Source of the DNA: Theristus sp. LFF4_11
Taxonomy: Eukaryota; Nematoda; Chromadorea; Monhysterida; Xyalidae
Length of the DNA: 64,000 nt
Direction: 5' to 3'
Assembly: GCA_030248135.1 (NCBI GenBank)
Contig: JASANC010003870.1
Location: forward strand, 23,913 to 87,912
Shown here piece by piece: positions 1 to 11,104 of this stretch. Under the pieces are notes generated by a model that saw only the letters and a list, made by a program, of their open reading frames with translations, had not been told where the DNA came from and did not search any database. A program made the position numbers and the translations under genes. The stretch's first letter is position 1; every line of letters starts with the position of its first letter.

Positions 1-104
1 GACAGCTGTTCATCCAAATACAATTTGAATATTCTTTGAAAATACGTTTGTGCAGTTGCTGTGAAATGTGCTAATGGCTTTTTTCAGCGTGTACATGGCA
101 GTTT

Positions 105-1757
<1,653 letters not shown>

Positions 1758-2050
1758 TCAGTCGCACATTGATAAAAAACTTTGGCTTCTTAACCTACAC
1801 TAGAACTAGTCGTTTTAAAACATATTTTGTCATTTCGATTTACAATTTCTGTTACATTACCGTGTGATAAACTAGCATGAACATGTTAGTAGTCTATCAG
1901 CAGCATCCAGCTCCATACGTTTAGAGTTTTTTATCTATAACAAATGTTTTATTTGATTTTTTGCTCACAAAACGATGTTCATCAAACGTGTGCACACACA
2001 TAGCATCACTCACTAAACTCTTCATTTCATAAGTTAGTCAGTCCACTAGT

Positions 2051-2092
2051 CAGTTAATCAATCAATCAATCAAACAATCAATCAATTATTCG

Positions 2093-2150
<58 letters not shown>

Positions 2151-2165
2151 TAATCAATTGATCAA
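2051..2165. repeat. (ATCA)n microsatellite
   Basis: Nearly uninterrupted tetranucleotide repeat of the form CAATCAAT over about 110 bp. It lies in the spacer between the CDR/FAXC start and the end of the neuropeptide-like gene. Confidence 0.9.
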
Positions 2166-2206
2166 TCAACCGATCTAACAGTAAACAAAGCTATTCAATC
2201 ACCCAA

Positions 2207-2416
2207 TCACCCAAGTCGAAGCCATTCGAGATTGTTTTCAGCAGCTCGCTTGCCAAACACGTCAGGTGGCGTTGAAAAGTCATCGTCAAATTGAATATTA
2301 TCGTCGTCCCAAGTTCCAATGTCATTGAAATTTTCGTCGAAAAAATCCAGCGATGCGCTGACGCCCGCTAGCAGACTCGGCAAAACGGCGATGCAACAAA
2401 CAAATAGAAGCATCAT
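2207..2416 (-). CDS. Candidate neuropeptide precursor, 69 aa, single exon
   Basis: A 69-codon reading frame begins with a hydrophobic signal peptide of about 22 residues (MMLLFVCCIAVLPSLLAG, then VSA). A strongly acidic spacer rich in Asp, Glu and Asn follows. It then has VFGKR, a glycine plus dibasic KR cleavage and amidation site, and ends with AAENNLEWLRLG directly before TGA. The terminal Gly would be the amide donor of a 12-residue pro-peptide, giving a mature AAENNLEWLRL-amide. Acidic spacers, a KR site and a terminal Gly are the layout of FMRFamide-like and other amidated peptide precursors. The C-terminus LRL-amide is not one I can assign to a named family. No intron is visible. It lies about 450 bp upstream of the CDR/FAXC start on the same strand. 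A chance small ORF is the alternative. Confidence 0.55.
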   Translation of the reverse strand: MMLLFVCCIAVLPSLLAGVSASLDFFDENFNDIGTWDDDNIQFDDDFSTPPDVFGKRAAENNLEWLRLG

Positions 2417-3973
2417 GCTAATTGCAGTTGTTGAAGGGCTTTATTTATTGATTTAGTCAGTCAGTGTAATAAAAACACAATAACGACGTGTAAAGTCACT
2501 AAAAGTTTAAACGCGTTTTGGGAATTATATACGTTTAAAAATTTAAAACGTTTTAAAACCCGTTTCCGAGGCAATGACGACTAGTTCAAGACAAAAACTT
2601 TGTCGTTTGTTTGGTAATTCCTTGCAAAACAATCGCAAAAAAATCAAGCTGGTGTGAAAACTCAACTAAACGTGCGTTGAAAAATACATGAACGCTGAGT
2701 AAATGTGAAATAATAAAAGACGCACAATGTACAGGAAACAAAAGGCAAAGGCTTGGACGGCGCGTCATCAAATATAAAATCACGTCATCAACAACAAGCC
2801 GAAAATTGAATTGCGCAGCGGTTCATGTTCATGACAATTTTCTAGCACGCGCGAGTTGCTTATTTATTCGCGACATAAAACGCAATTTTCTTATCTTAGA
2901 ACATTCGCTAACTGTGTGAAACATGAATGATGATGAGCAATGAGCAACAGACAATGAGCAACATATTTGTAGCATAGCGCACTTTTCTGCAGCAAGGATC
3001 ATCGATCGACCAACGGGATGCGCATTATTGCGGGCATTCGTGTTGTGTGCAGCTGTTCAAGTGATGGAGGCCAAGTAATGTGGAACGATGCTCGGAAAAG
3101 CGGCACAGCTGAAACACTGCTCTGCACCTGGAACGTCGTTCGGCGTCAAAAATCATAACGCGACTTCATCAACAAAACAGCGACTGAACAACGGCCAAAA
3201 AACCACACTGTAAATAACACGCTGTGCGTTTTGTTTCTGAGGGATATATTTCTCGTTTTTTTACGATTTCAGCAGCAATTATCTTGGTGCTGTAACCTAA
3301 TTTTTGCGAGCGTGTGCTCCGAAAGATATTTGCTCAATGCAAAAAGCAGATGCAGCATGCCGTTCTCCTAAACATAAGCGTTGCGTGCCGTGTTCTTGTT
3401 CGCGTAGTTCTTTCGTTTGAGTGAAAAATTATAATTAGAGAATACAAGAGATGAATGGCGGTATATTGGCATTTACATGTATGTGAAGCTTTTTATGGCG
3501 CAGCTTTTCAGGCGTCTGCTGAAAATAACGCGCAACGTTTGCATTCGTGCGTTTTCAGATATGCAATCATCATCACACTATTATAGGCTTTGAACATTTT
3601 ATAAATATGCTCATCTGCTAGAAACAGGAAATGCAATGTACGGGGCAGGGTTTTCATTTTTTCTTTTTTGGTCGTCTCCGTTTTTCAACTTTTCAAAGAG
3701 ATGAAGTGACCTGAAAAAATTAATTTTATTTAAATTTTCAAGTTGCGCAAATTCTTGAAATTCAATTTTTATTCCCGGAACACTCGGCCAGATGGGACAC
3801 AAGTTCGCACTTTTTTAGCGAACGGGAAACGCACAATACAACGAATAGAAAATCACAGGAACGGGATGAAAACATGAAACTCTGACGTGATCCGACTCCA
3901 AGGTACTGATAACGAATATGGGGGGACCTCGTATCTCGTCTCTTTATAACCCTGTCCCGCAAGGTAACTATTA
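2417..3973. other. Intergenic AT-rich stretch, nothing recognised
   Basis: No frame shows a plausible exon chain or protein motif. Short GAGCAA-type repeats occur around 2930-2970. It probably includes the promoter of the neuropeptide-like gene, but no specific site is supported. Confidence 0.5.
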
Positions 3974-5055
3974 TTATCTAAAAATGCGGAGGACGCATAT
4001 AAAAGGAGGAATATGGCTTTGTGTAAGCAGTGAGAAACTTTTTTGCTTCACAACTATTTTCAAGTTTCTGATGTGGCACACGGATACAAGTACATAAGAG
4101 TTATATTTTTGCGCCGCGTTTGTTTTAATGAAAAACCTAAAAACCTTCAAAGCGTTTTTCACTTGTCCTCTTCAGCTTAGTGTGAAATCACAGCATGTGC
4201 CAAATTCTGCAAACCTGTGCAGAAACAAAAAATTAGAGACTTCAAAGCGTTGCTGCAGATAAGCTTTATTGTTGATGACGTACGCACAGCTATGTAGGTA
4301 CTGTGGATTTATTCAAACGTGTCCGGACTAAAATGACGTCATTTGGTTTAAAAACGCCCGTTTGTCAAAGTACAGGCACTAAAATTTCAGTTTGGTGTGA
4401 CCGATTCGACATTCACCATTTGTTTACGGAAAGAAATCGGCTAAACGGAAAGTCTGGTTTGCAGTGAACGGCAAGCGCATGTTTGGCGGCACATGACGTC
4501 ATTTCAGTGGGACACGTTTAAAAAATAGGTCATACATACCCGTGACAAAAAGGTGTTGTCTTCCGTTAATTTTCACTTTCCTCCCCAATTCCAAAAAACC
4601 CGAAGGTACCAAAGTCCTGTGGATTGTTGTATGTACATAGGAGGAGTGTGGATATTGGCTGAACCGTCCGTTCCGTGAGCCTTTCGTTCGCCACAAGAAG
4701 GGGACATTGCCTTCGCCACAAGAAGGGGACAGTGTCTTCGCCAATGCCTCTGCGCAACGCTTTGTCCTTGGCAAAGCAGCGTCAGTGATCGAAGATGTTG
4801 TCTTTAATTTGGCAGCTTTATGTTACTATTTCCTCGAAATTCATCGAATGTAAAAATTTCGTTTGTCGAAAAAGTAAGAGGGCTACCATGTGCAACCGAA
4901 ATAATGAATAAACGGCGCAAAAATATGGCTCTTATGTACTTGTATCCGTGTGCCACATCAGAAACTTGAAAATAGTTGTGAAGCAAAAAAGTTTCTCACT
5001 GCTTACACAAAGCCATATTCCTCCTTTTATATGCGTCCTCCGCATTTTTAGATAA
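3974..5055 (-). mobile_element. ~1.08-kb TIR element, copy A (part of composite element A)
   Basis: The sequence from TTATCTAAAAATGCGGAGG to about 4105 returns as an inverted copy at about 4915-5055. The terminal repeats are therefore about 140 bp. Both ends are flanked by TA. Each terminal repeat contains ATATAAAAGGAGGAATATGG. Copies lie at 18461-19378 and 22269-23214. The sequence just outside the right end (TTCTGACTTTTACATAAG) is also shared with those copies, so the element travelled together with its neighbouring satellite. Copy A has a MITE inserted at 4305-4537. No transposase frame is visible. Confidence 0.8.
4305..4537. mobile_element. MITE with TGACGTCA in its terminal repeats, copy 2 (nested)
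   Basis: Same family as 592-823, inserted inside the TIR element at 3974-5055. Both TGACGTCA palindromes (near 4334 and 4494) are intact. Confidence 0.75.
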
Positions 5056-5099
5056 TATTCTGACTTTTACATAAGTCCCAAAATCGGACAAAATTCAGA

Positions 5100-5395
5100 A
5101 TGCGTTGGGCATCCGTTCTTCCGAACTTCCCATTCGGCTTACAGCGATTACACTGATTTCATTTTTTGTTTTGGAGAGATGTCGCCCGTCAGGTTCCACG
5201 GCTGATTTACCCGAAATTGTCACGATTCAGTATCTAAAACTGTGCTTCCTTAAGAAATGTAACCCAAAAATCCTTGATCAGCGCATTGAATTACCCTGGA
5301 CTCCACAGATCTCCTGTTTTTTTGTTTTTGGACCGATCTCGCCAAGTTTCCACGGCTGATTCGCCCGAATCGTCACGACTTTGGTTATTTGGTTG
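5100..5395 (-). repeat. ~150-bp tandem satellite, short array (inverted), part of composite A
   Basis: Contains about two units of the satellite found at 17540-18400 and 21000-22190, here in the opposite orientation. The landmark CCACGGCTGATTCGCCCGAA is the complement of TTCGGGCGAATCGGCCGTGG in the other arrays. Confidence 0.75.
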
Positions 5396-5439
5396 CCGTT
5401 TTTCTAATTTTGTTTGTTTCAACTAATTATGTGCTTGAA

Positions 5440-7875
5440 TTTGAGGGTTGCTACGCATTGTATTCGTCTTGTTGGTGTAGGCCAGGGGTTTTAACCCACT
5501 GTGTCTGAAAGGGTCGGGGTAAAAATTTAACTAAATTTTTAAAATCTACGGATGAAATTATTCCGGGAAACATTTTTGTTCGACTGCGAAAGTGCCGGAG
5601 GTGAAATTTGAAAAGGTGAACACTTGAAACCATGTCAAAGTCTATGAACTTTTAAAAATGCCCAATTTTTGACCCAAAAGAGGACGGGGGTAAAAAAGTA
5701 ACCGGTTTTTCAAAATCTACAGCTGCAATTACCCCAGGAAACTTTTTTGTTCGGTTATGAAACAATTTTAAACAAAAATTGAAAGGGCGACATTTGAAAC
5801 CAGGTCAAAACCTCAGAACTTTTGAAAATGCCCAATTTTTGCCCAAAAAATGGTCGGGGCAAAAAAGTAATTGGATTTTTAAAATCTACGGATGAAATTA
5901 CCCCAGGAAACTATTTTGTTCGGTTATGAAACAACTTTAAACAAAAATTGCCCAATTTTTGACCCAAAAAAGGCCGGGGCAAAAAGGTAACCAGATTTTC
6001 AAAAGCTACAGCTGCAATTACCCCAGGAAACTTTTTTGTTCGGTTATGAAACAATTTCAGACAAAAATTCAAAGGGCGACATTTGAAACCAGGTCAAAAT
6101 CTCCGAACTTTTGAAAACTTCAATTTTTTGCCCAAAAAATGGTCGGGGCAAAAAAGTAATTGGATTTTTTAAATCTACGGATAAAATTACCCCAGGAAAC
6201 TATTTTGTTCGGTTATGAAACAACTTTAAACAAAAATTGCCCAATTTTTGACCCAAAAAAGGCAGGGGCAAAAAGTAACCAATTTTTCAAAATCTACAGC
6301 TGCAATTACCCCAGGAAACTATTTTGTTCGGTTATGAAACAACTTTAGACAAAAAATGCCCAATTTTTAACCCAAAAAGGGCCGGGGCAAAAAAGTAACA
6401 AGATTTTCAAAATCTACAGCTGCACTTACCTCAGGAAACTTTTTTGTTCGGTTATAAAACAATTTCAGACAAAAATTGAAAGGGCGACATTTGAAACCAG
6501 GTCAAAACCTCAGAACTTTTGAAAATGCCCAATTTTTGCCCAAAAAATAATCGGGGCAAAAAAGTAATTGGATTTTTAAAATCTACGGATGAAATTACCC
6601 CAGGAAACTATTTTGTTCGGTTATGAAACAACTTTAAACAAAAATTGCCCAATTTTTGACCCAAAAAGGGACGGGGCAAAAAAGTAACCAGATTTTCAAA
6701 ATCTACAACTGCAATTACCCCAGGAAACTTTTTTGTTCGGTTATGAAACAATTTCAGACAAAAATTGATAGGGCGACATTTGAAACCAGGTCAAAACCTC
6801 CGAACTTTTGAAAACTTCAATTTTTTGCCCAAAAAATGGTCGGAGCAAAAAAGTAATTGGATTTTTTAAATCTACGGATGAAATTACCCCAGGAAACTAT
6901 TTTGTTCGGTTATGAAACAACTTTAGACAAAAATTGCCCAATTTTTGACCCAAAAAGGGGCCGGGGCAAAAAAGTAACCAAATTTTTAAAATCTACAGCT
7001 GCACTTACCCCAGGAAACTTTTTTGTTTGGTTATGAAACAATTTCAGACAAAAATTGAAAGGGCGACATTTGAAACCAGGTCAAAACCTCCGAACTTTTG
7101 AAATAGGCCAATTTTTTGCCCAAAAAATGGTCGGGGCAAAAAAGTAATTGGATTTTTTAAATCTACGGATAAAATTACCCCAGGAAACTTTTTTGTTTGG
7201 TTATGAAACAATTTCAGACAAAAATTGAAAGGGCGACATTTGAAACCAGGTCAAAACCTCAGAACTTTTGAAAATGCCCAATTTTTGCCCAAAAAATGGT
7301 CGGGGCAAAAAAGTAATTGGATTTTTAAAATCTACGGATGAAATTACCCCAGGAAACTATTTTGTTCGGTTATGAATCAACTTTAGACAAAAATTGCCCA
7401 ATTTTTGACCCAAAAAGGGCCGGGGCAAAAAAGTAACCAGATTTTCAAAATCTACAGCTGCAATTACCCCAGGAAACGTTTTTGTTTGGTTATGAAACAA
7501 TTTCAGACAAAAATTGAAAGGGCGACATTTGAAACCAGGTCAAAACCTCCGAACTTTTGAAAGTGCCCAATTTTTTGCCCAAAAAATAGTCGGGACAAAA
7601 AAGTAATTAGATTTTCAAAATCTACGGATGAAATTACCCTAGGAAACTATTTTGTTCGGTTATGAAACAATTTTAGACAAAAATTGAAAGGGCGAACACT
7701 TAAAACCAGGTGAAAACCCTGCGAACTTTTAAAAATACCCAATTTTTTACCCAAAAACAAGGTCTGGGTAAAAAATTAACCCAATCTGCAAAATCTCCGG
7801 ATGGAATTACCCCAGGAAACATTTTTGTTCACCTGTCAAAATGTTGCAGGTAAAAATTGAAAGGGCGAACACATA
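5440..7875. repeat. Tandem satellite with alternating ~119- and ~169-bp spacing
   Basis: The landmark CCCCAGGAAAC recurs near 5731, 5901, 6020, 6189, 6309, 6431, 6599, 6719, 6886, 7008, 7180, 7348, 7466 and 7636. Spacings are mostly about 119 alternating with about 169 bp, a two-part higher-order unit of roughly 288 bp. It has the same repeat content as 20585-20960 in the reverse orientation. Confidence 0.85.
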
Positions 7876-8300
7876 TTGATTACATAGCTGAAAAAAAAAA
7901 AGGAGACAGAAGAATAAGTAACCAACTTTTCAGAATAGGTAATTCGCGTCTAGAACGTACGTAAAGAAGTCTGGCGAAAATTTTTCTTCGGCACAGTTTG
8001 CAACTTTGGCAGGTCTCTACGTGTGCACAGTATCAAGTTTGCAGCACGTATATTAGTTGCTGCAGGACAGCGACTAAATTTTGAAAACGCGCGCAGGTCC
8101 ATACTCAGCCATATAATGCGTGATGCGCTGTCCGCTCGCTTCGCTCGCTCGCGCATCCGCATGATTTATTACAACAACCGGATTGAAGGCATGAATCAGG
8201 ACACTGAATTTGCATACAGCTAAAAGCTTCGTGAGCTCTGCGCGGTGCACAGATTTGACAGACAAAACATAATATCACGTTATTCGCGCAATGTGAAAAT
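7876..8300. repeat. GC-rich hairpin module, outer end of composite element A
   Basis: The segment at 8090-8165 (GATGCGCTGTCCGCTCGC, then GCTCGCTCGCGCATCCGC) is self-complementary. It is shared, inverted, with 20308-20400 and 16955-17045. It marks the end of the composite element opposite the TIR element. Confidence 0.6.
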
Positions 8301-8740
8301 CACTACAGGGTGCGCGGAAACTATCGCGGATTATCCGCTTGGAAATCCGCGACACATGCAGCATGAGCCGAAATGAAGCTGTCCGCTAGCTGTGGTTGGT
8401 TTGACGTTGCATAGTGTGATGCTTATCGCTGATTACAAACAAACAAAATTAACTGAATTAGTTCGCTGGTTGCCTTTGCGATTGCCGCACACACCTGCGA
8501 CGGTTTCGCCTGCTTTAACGGTTGGATCCCTTCTTCCAACGACGCAGCTCCTACACAGCGTCCGCACCCGACAGAGCCCGCTCGATCGGCCAAATTGCAC
8601 CACCACCTTTCCCCACTCTCGGCGATGAACAACCACAACATTGAATCCCTTCTTTTATCGGATTTTTGAATCACAGAGTTTAGAAACGAGATGAAATGTG
8701 TTTGCAGTCATTTTCATTTAAGCAGTCAGACAAAGACGTG
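8301..8740. other. Unassigned spacer with a GC-rich open stretch
   Basis: Between about 8470 and 8650 the plus strand stays open and is C-rich. One frame ends in NNHNIESLLLSDF then TGA. There is no supported start, splice partner or family match, so no gene is called. Confidence 0.35.
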
Positions 8741-8744
8741 TTAA

Positions 8745-8935
8745 GCACCATTCATGGCGTGAAGCCCGCGCGTCACTTCGCACGGCGTCACTTTGTTACG
8801 CATTCATGAAGCAAAACAACAGCGCAACTTTTCAGCGCGCTTCACGTGTTCATGCTCAGCAAAATTCATTGTCGCGCGCGCTGAAGCGCGCTGCTGCGCG
8901 TCACCATGAATGACAAAGTGACGCGCTTCTTTAGG
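8745..8935. mobile_element. Degenerate GC-palindromic TTAA-flanked element
   Basis: Begins TTAA then GCACCATTCATGGCGTGAAG and contains GCGCGCGCTGAAGCGCGCTG, as in the elements at 39350-40534 and 55940-58015. The right end is only approximately placed. Confidence 0.55.
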
Positions 8936-10147
8936 TGGGGCAATCAAGCCTGGACGGCTGACGCCGCTTCACTTCATCATTCATGTTGAAGCTGACGCCT
9001 CTCCCCAAAAAAAGTTTTGCGGAAAACATAAATGATATTGTCAGGTCCACCTTAGAACCTGACAGACTTTCCCGACCTTAAATGCTAAACTATTCTTTTA
9101 TATTATCATGTAATGCCAGTCGACTGTAATGTTTCACCTCTAAACTACCTTCTTGTAATTGGTTTGCCACATATTTGTGCATTTATTCACAATCTATGCT
9201 TGTTTTCACCATTCACGCTGTCTTGACACTACTCCAATAAAAGTTCAATACTTAATTGAGTGTAGGTCAAGCGGATCTGTGGATCGCGTGGTCGCCCCAC
9301 GTTAGGGCGATTGGGCGATCAGGTTGACGTCTCGTCTTCCTTAGAGGCGTCTGGGCGACTTAGGCGACGACCCACTGCTGGACCCTATAGGTACCAGTGT
9401 AGATTGTAGGTTTCGCCTGGAGTCCACAACAACATTGTATTTGTCGGGATAGTAATAAACTCTTGTAAAAAGCAAACACAAACAAATCAAAAGAAACCAT
9501 AACAAATTGTGTTTACTAAACAACGGTGTGTGATGAGTGTTGAGATCAATCGAAACCCTCATGCTGTGAGTATCGATCGTACGACGACGCAGGTGGCAGC
9601 TGCTGAGTGTCGTTATGCATCGGTATGGATGAGGCACCCCTCGGTCCCCCGCTCTCCTCTCGAGCGAGCTGGCGTCTTGGGAATGTCGGCAGGGAAATCT
9701 AACGTGGCACACTGGGAAACAAGTGCCAGCCGAGGGGTGGACTCACAATATGATGTACAGTGCATACAGTGTAGCATCAATCAACACGTGTAACAAGCCA
9801 GCAAGCGAGTTATGTATGGCCTGCGAGGTTTTTCAGATTATACTGCTTTCTCTCACAGTCACAGCATCTTTCTGGATGACGCAAATGCTCAATATTTTCT
9901 CAACGTTCCATTGGAAAAAAATTCCAAAGCTTTTGCTGTTGGTTTGTACATGCGCGTGTCTGTGTTATTTATTTTAACGAAAGCATAAACGCCGCCAGCA
10001 TACCTGGCTTTGTTTGCTCTCTTTAGTTGATTTTTTCGTCAAACACGCGACGCATGTGAGCCTTGCTGATGGATGGAACTACCGTAAATTCTCAGTGAGC
10101 ATTTTTTGGCAAGGGAAATTTTCAGACAGAATATTACCGTATCTTTT
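8936..10147. other. Intergenic stretch with a possible decayed solo LTR
   Basis: From 9039 the sequence begins TGTCAGGTCCACC and holds an AATAAA near 9237. This resembles an LTR, but no matching second LTR, target duplication or retroviral frame was found. No other gene is seen. Confidence 0.3.
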
Positions 10148-10350
10148 CTTTTGGTTCTGCGACTGCGGACATTGAAAAACAAAACTAGTTTTCATGCTAG
10201 TTGCGCCAATTCAAAGTGGTTCAAATGACCCAGCCGTATTTCAGAGACTTTGGGTAACTTTAACAACTGTGAATTCCCGCGTCATGCATGAAACTGTTTG
10301 CCTATACATGTATTTATTTGCGCACATTGAGTCTTGGGATTAAAATAAAA
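10148..10350. mobile_element. MITE family ending in GCGACTC / ATTGAGTC-GCG, copy 1
   Basis: The left end contains TTTTGGTTCTGCGACT and the right end ATTGAGTCTTGGGATTAAAA with AAAAGATC, an imperfect inverted pair. An internal AATTCAAAGTGG...GACCCAGCC core is shared with 19478-19672, 41555-41772 and 59865-60052. Confidence 0.6.
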
Positions 10351-11104
10351 GATCATAAAGTAATTTGTGCAACAACAACAGCAAGAGTTGGCTAGCTGCC
10401 ATCGATTACAGAGTGTACACAAACAGAGTGTTTAATTACTAAAAAGGGACATGTTTAATTACGTGTTTCTGGATTTCCAGTGTCTAGATCGAAAATTTCA
10501 CTGTGGCCGACGAAGGATTTACGGTGGGTCTCATCTCGCATGTTTATGTGTTTGTTGCTGTTGTTGTGTTTATTTCGTCTAACGTATATCATCCTCTCTT
10601 TGTCCATGAAGCACACAGGTTTCGATGGCTAAAATTGAATTTTCAACACAGCTTTATGATGCCATGTGCACTCGCGCAATTTATCAAGCACGCGTGTACG
10701 TACTATTTCCACCTAAAGTAGGGTGCAAAATCAATTTCGTTTTCAGCGCGACACGCGTTTAGAGTTTCATGCGACTGTTTTTTTCTTCACGTTTCTCTCT
10801 TTCATCTCACTCAGTTTTTCCAACAAGCACATTTTTCAAGTAATTGAAAAATTGAGCCAAATATCGCTCTTTTTCCTGTTGCTCTCTGATGTTGCAAGAT
10901 TATATTACACTGTAGATACTTCAATGAGCCACTGAACGAAACTTTTTACATAAACACTACTGCTCTTTTGTGTGTCCGTCCGCCACATAATGTTCATTCA
11001 AATGAGTAACCAAACACCACGCATAATCAAACAATTCCTCGGATTATAAACTGAAAAATACAAGCAAAATGTTTTTTTCGCAGCGCAACTAAAAAAACAG
11101 TATA
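10351..11104. other. Upstream region of DUF229 gene A, nothing specific recognised
   Basis: AT-rich sequence immediately before the first exon. No canonical TATA box or trans-splice acceptor could be fixed with confidence. A 5' UTR of unknown length is expected here. Confidence 0.4.

Noticed and set aside
5440..7875. CRISPR-like array
   Set aside because: Units are contiguous satellite monomers without unique spacers, and the DNA is clearly eukaryotic.
9039..9435. Solo LTR starting TGTCAGGTCC
   Set aside because: No second LTR, primer-binding site or target duplication was found. Kept only as a weak note in the spacer entry.
9341..9712. 123-codon minus-strand frame
   Set aside because: No domain, no splice partners, and no composition change at its borders. 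It overlaps the possible decayed LTR.
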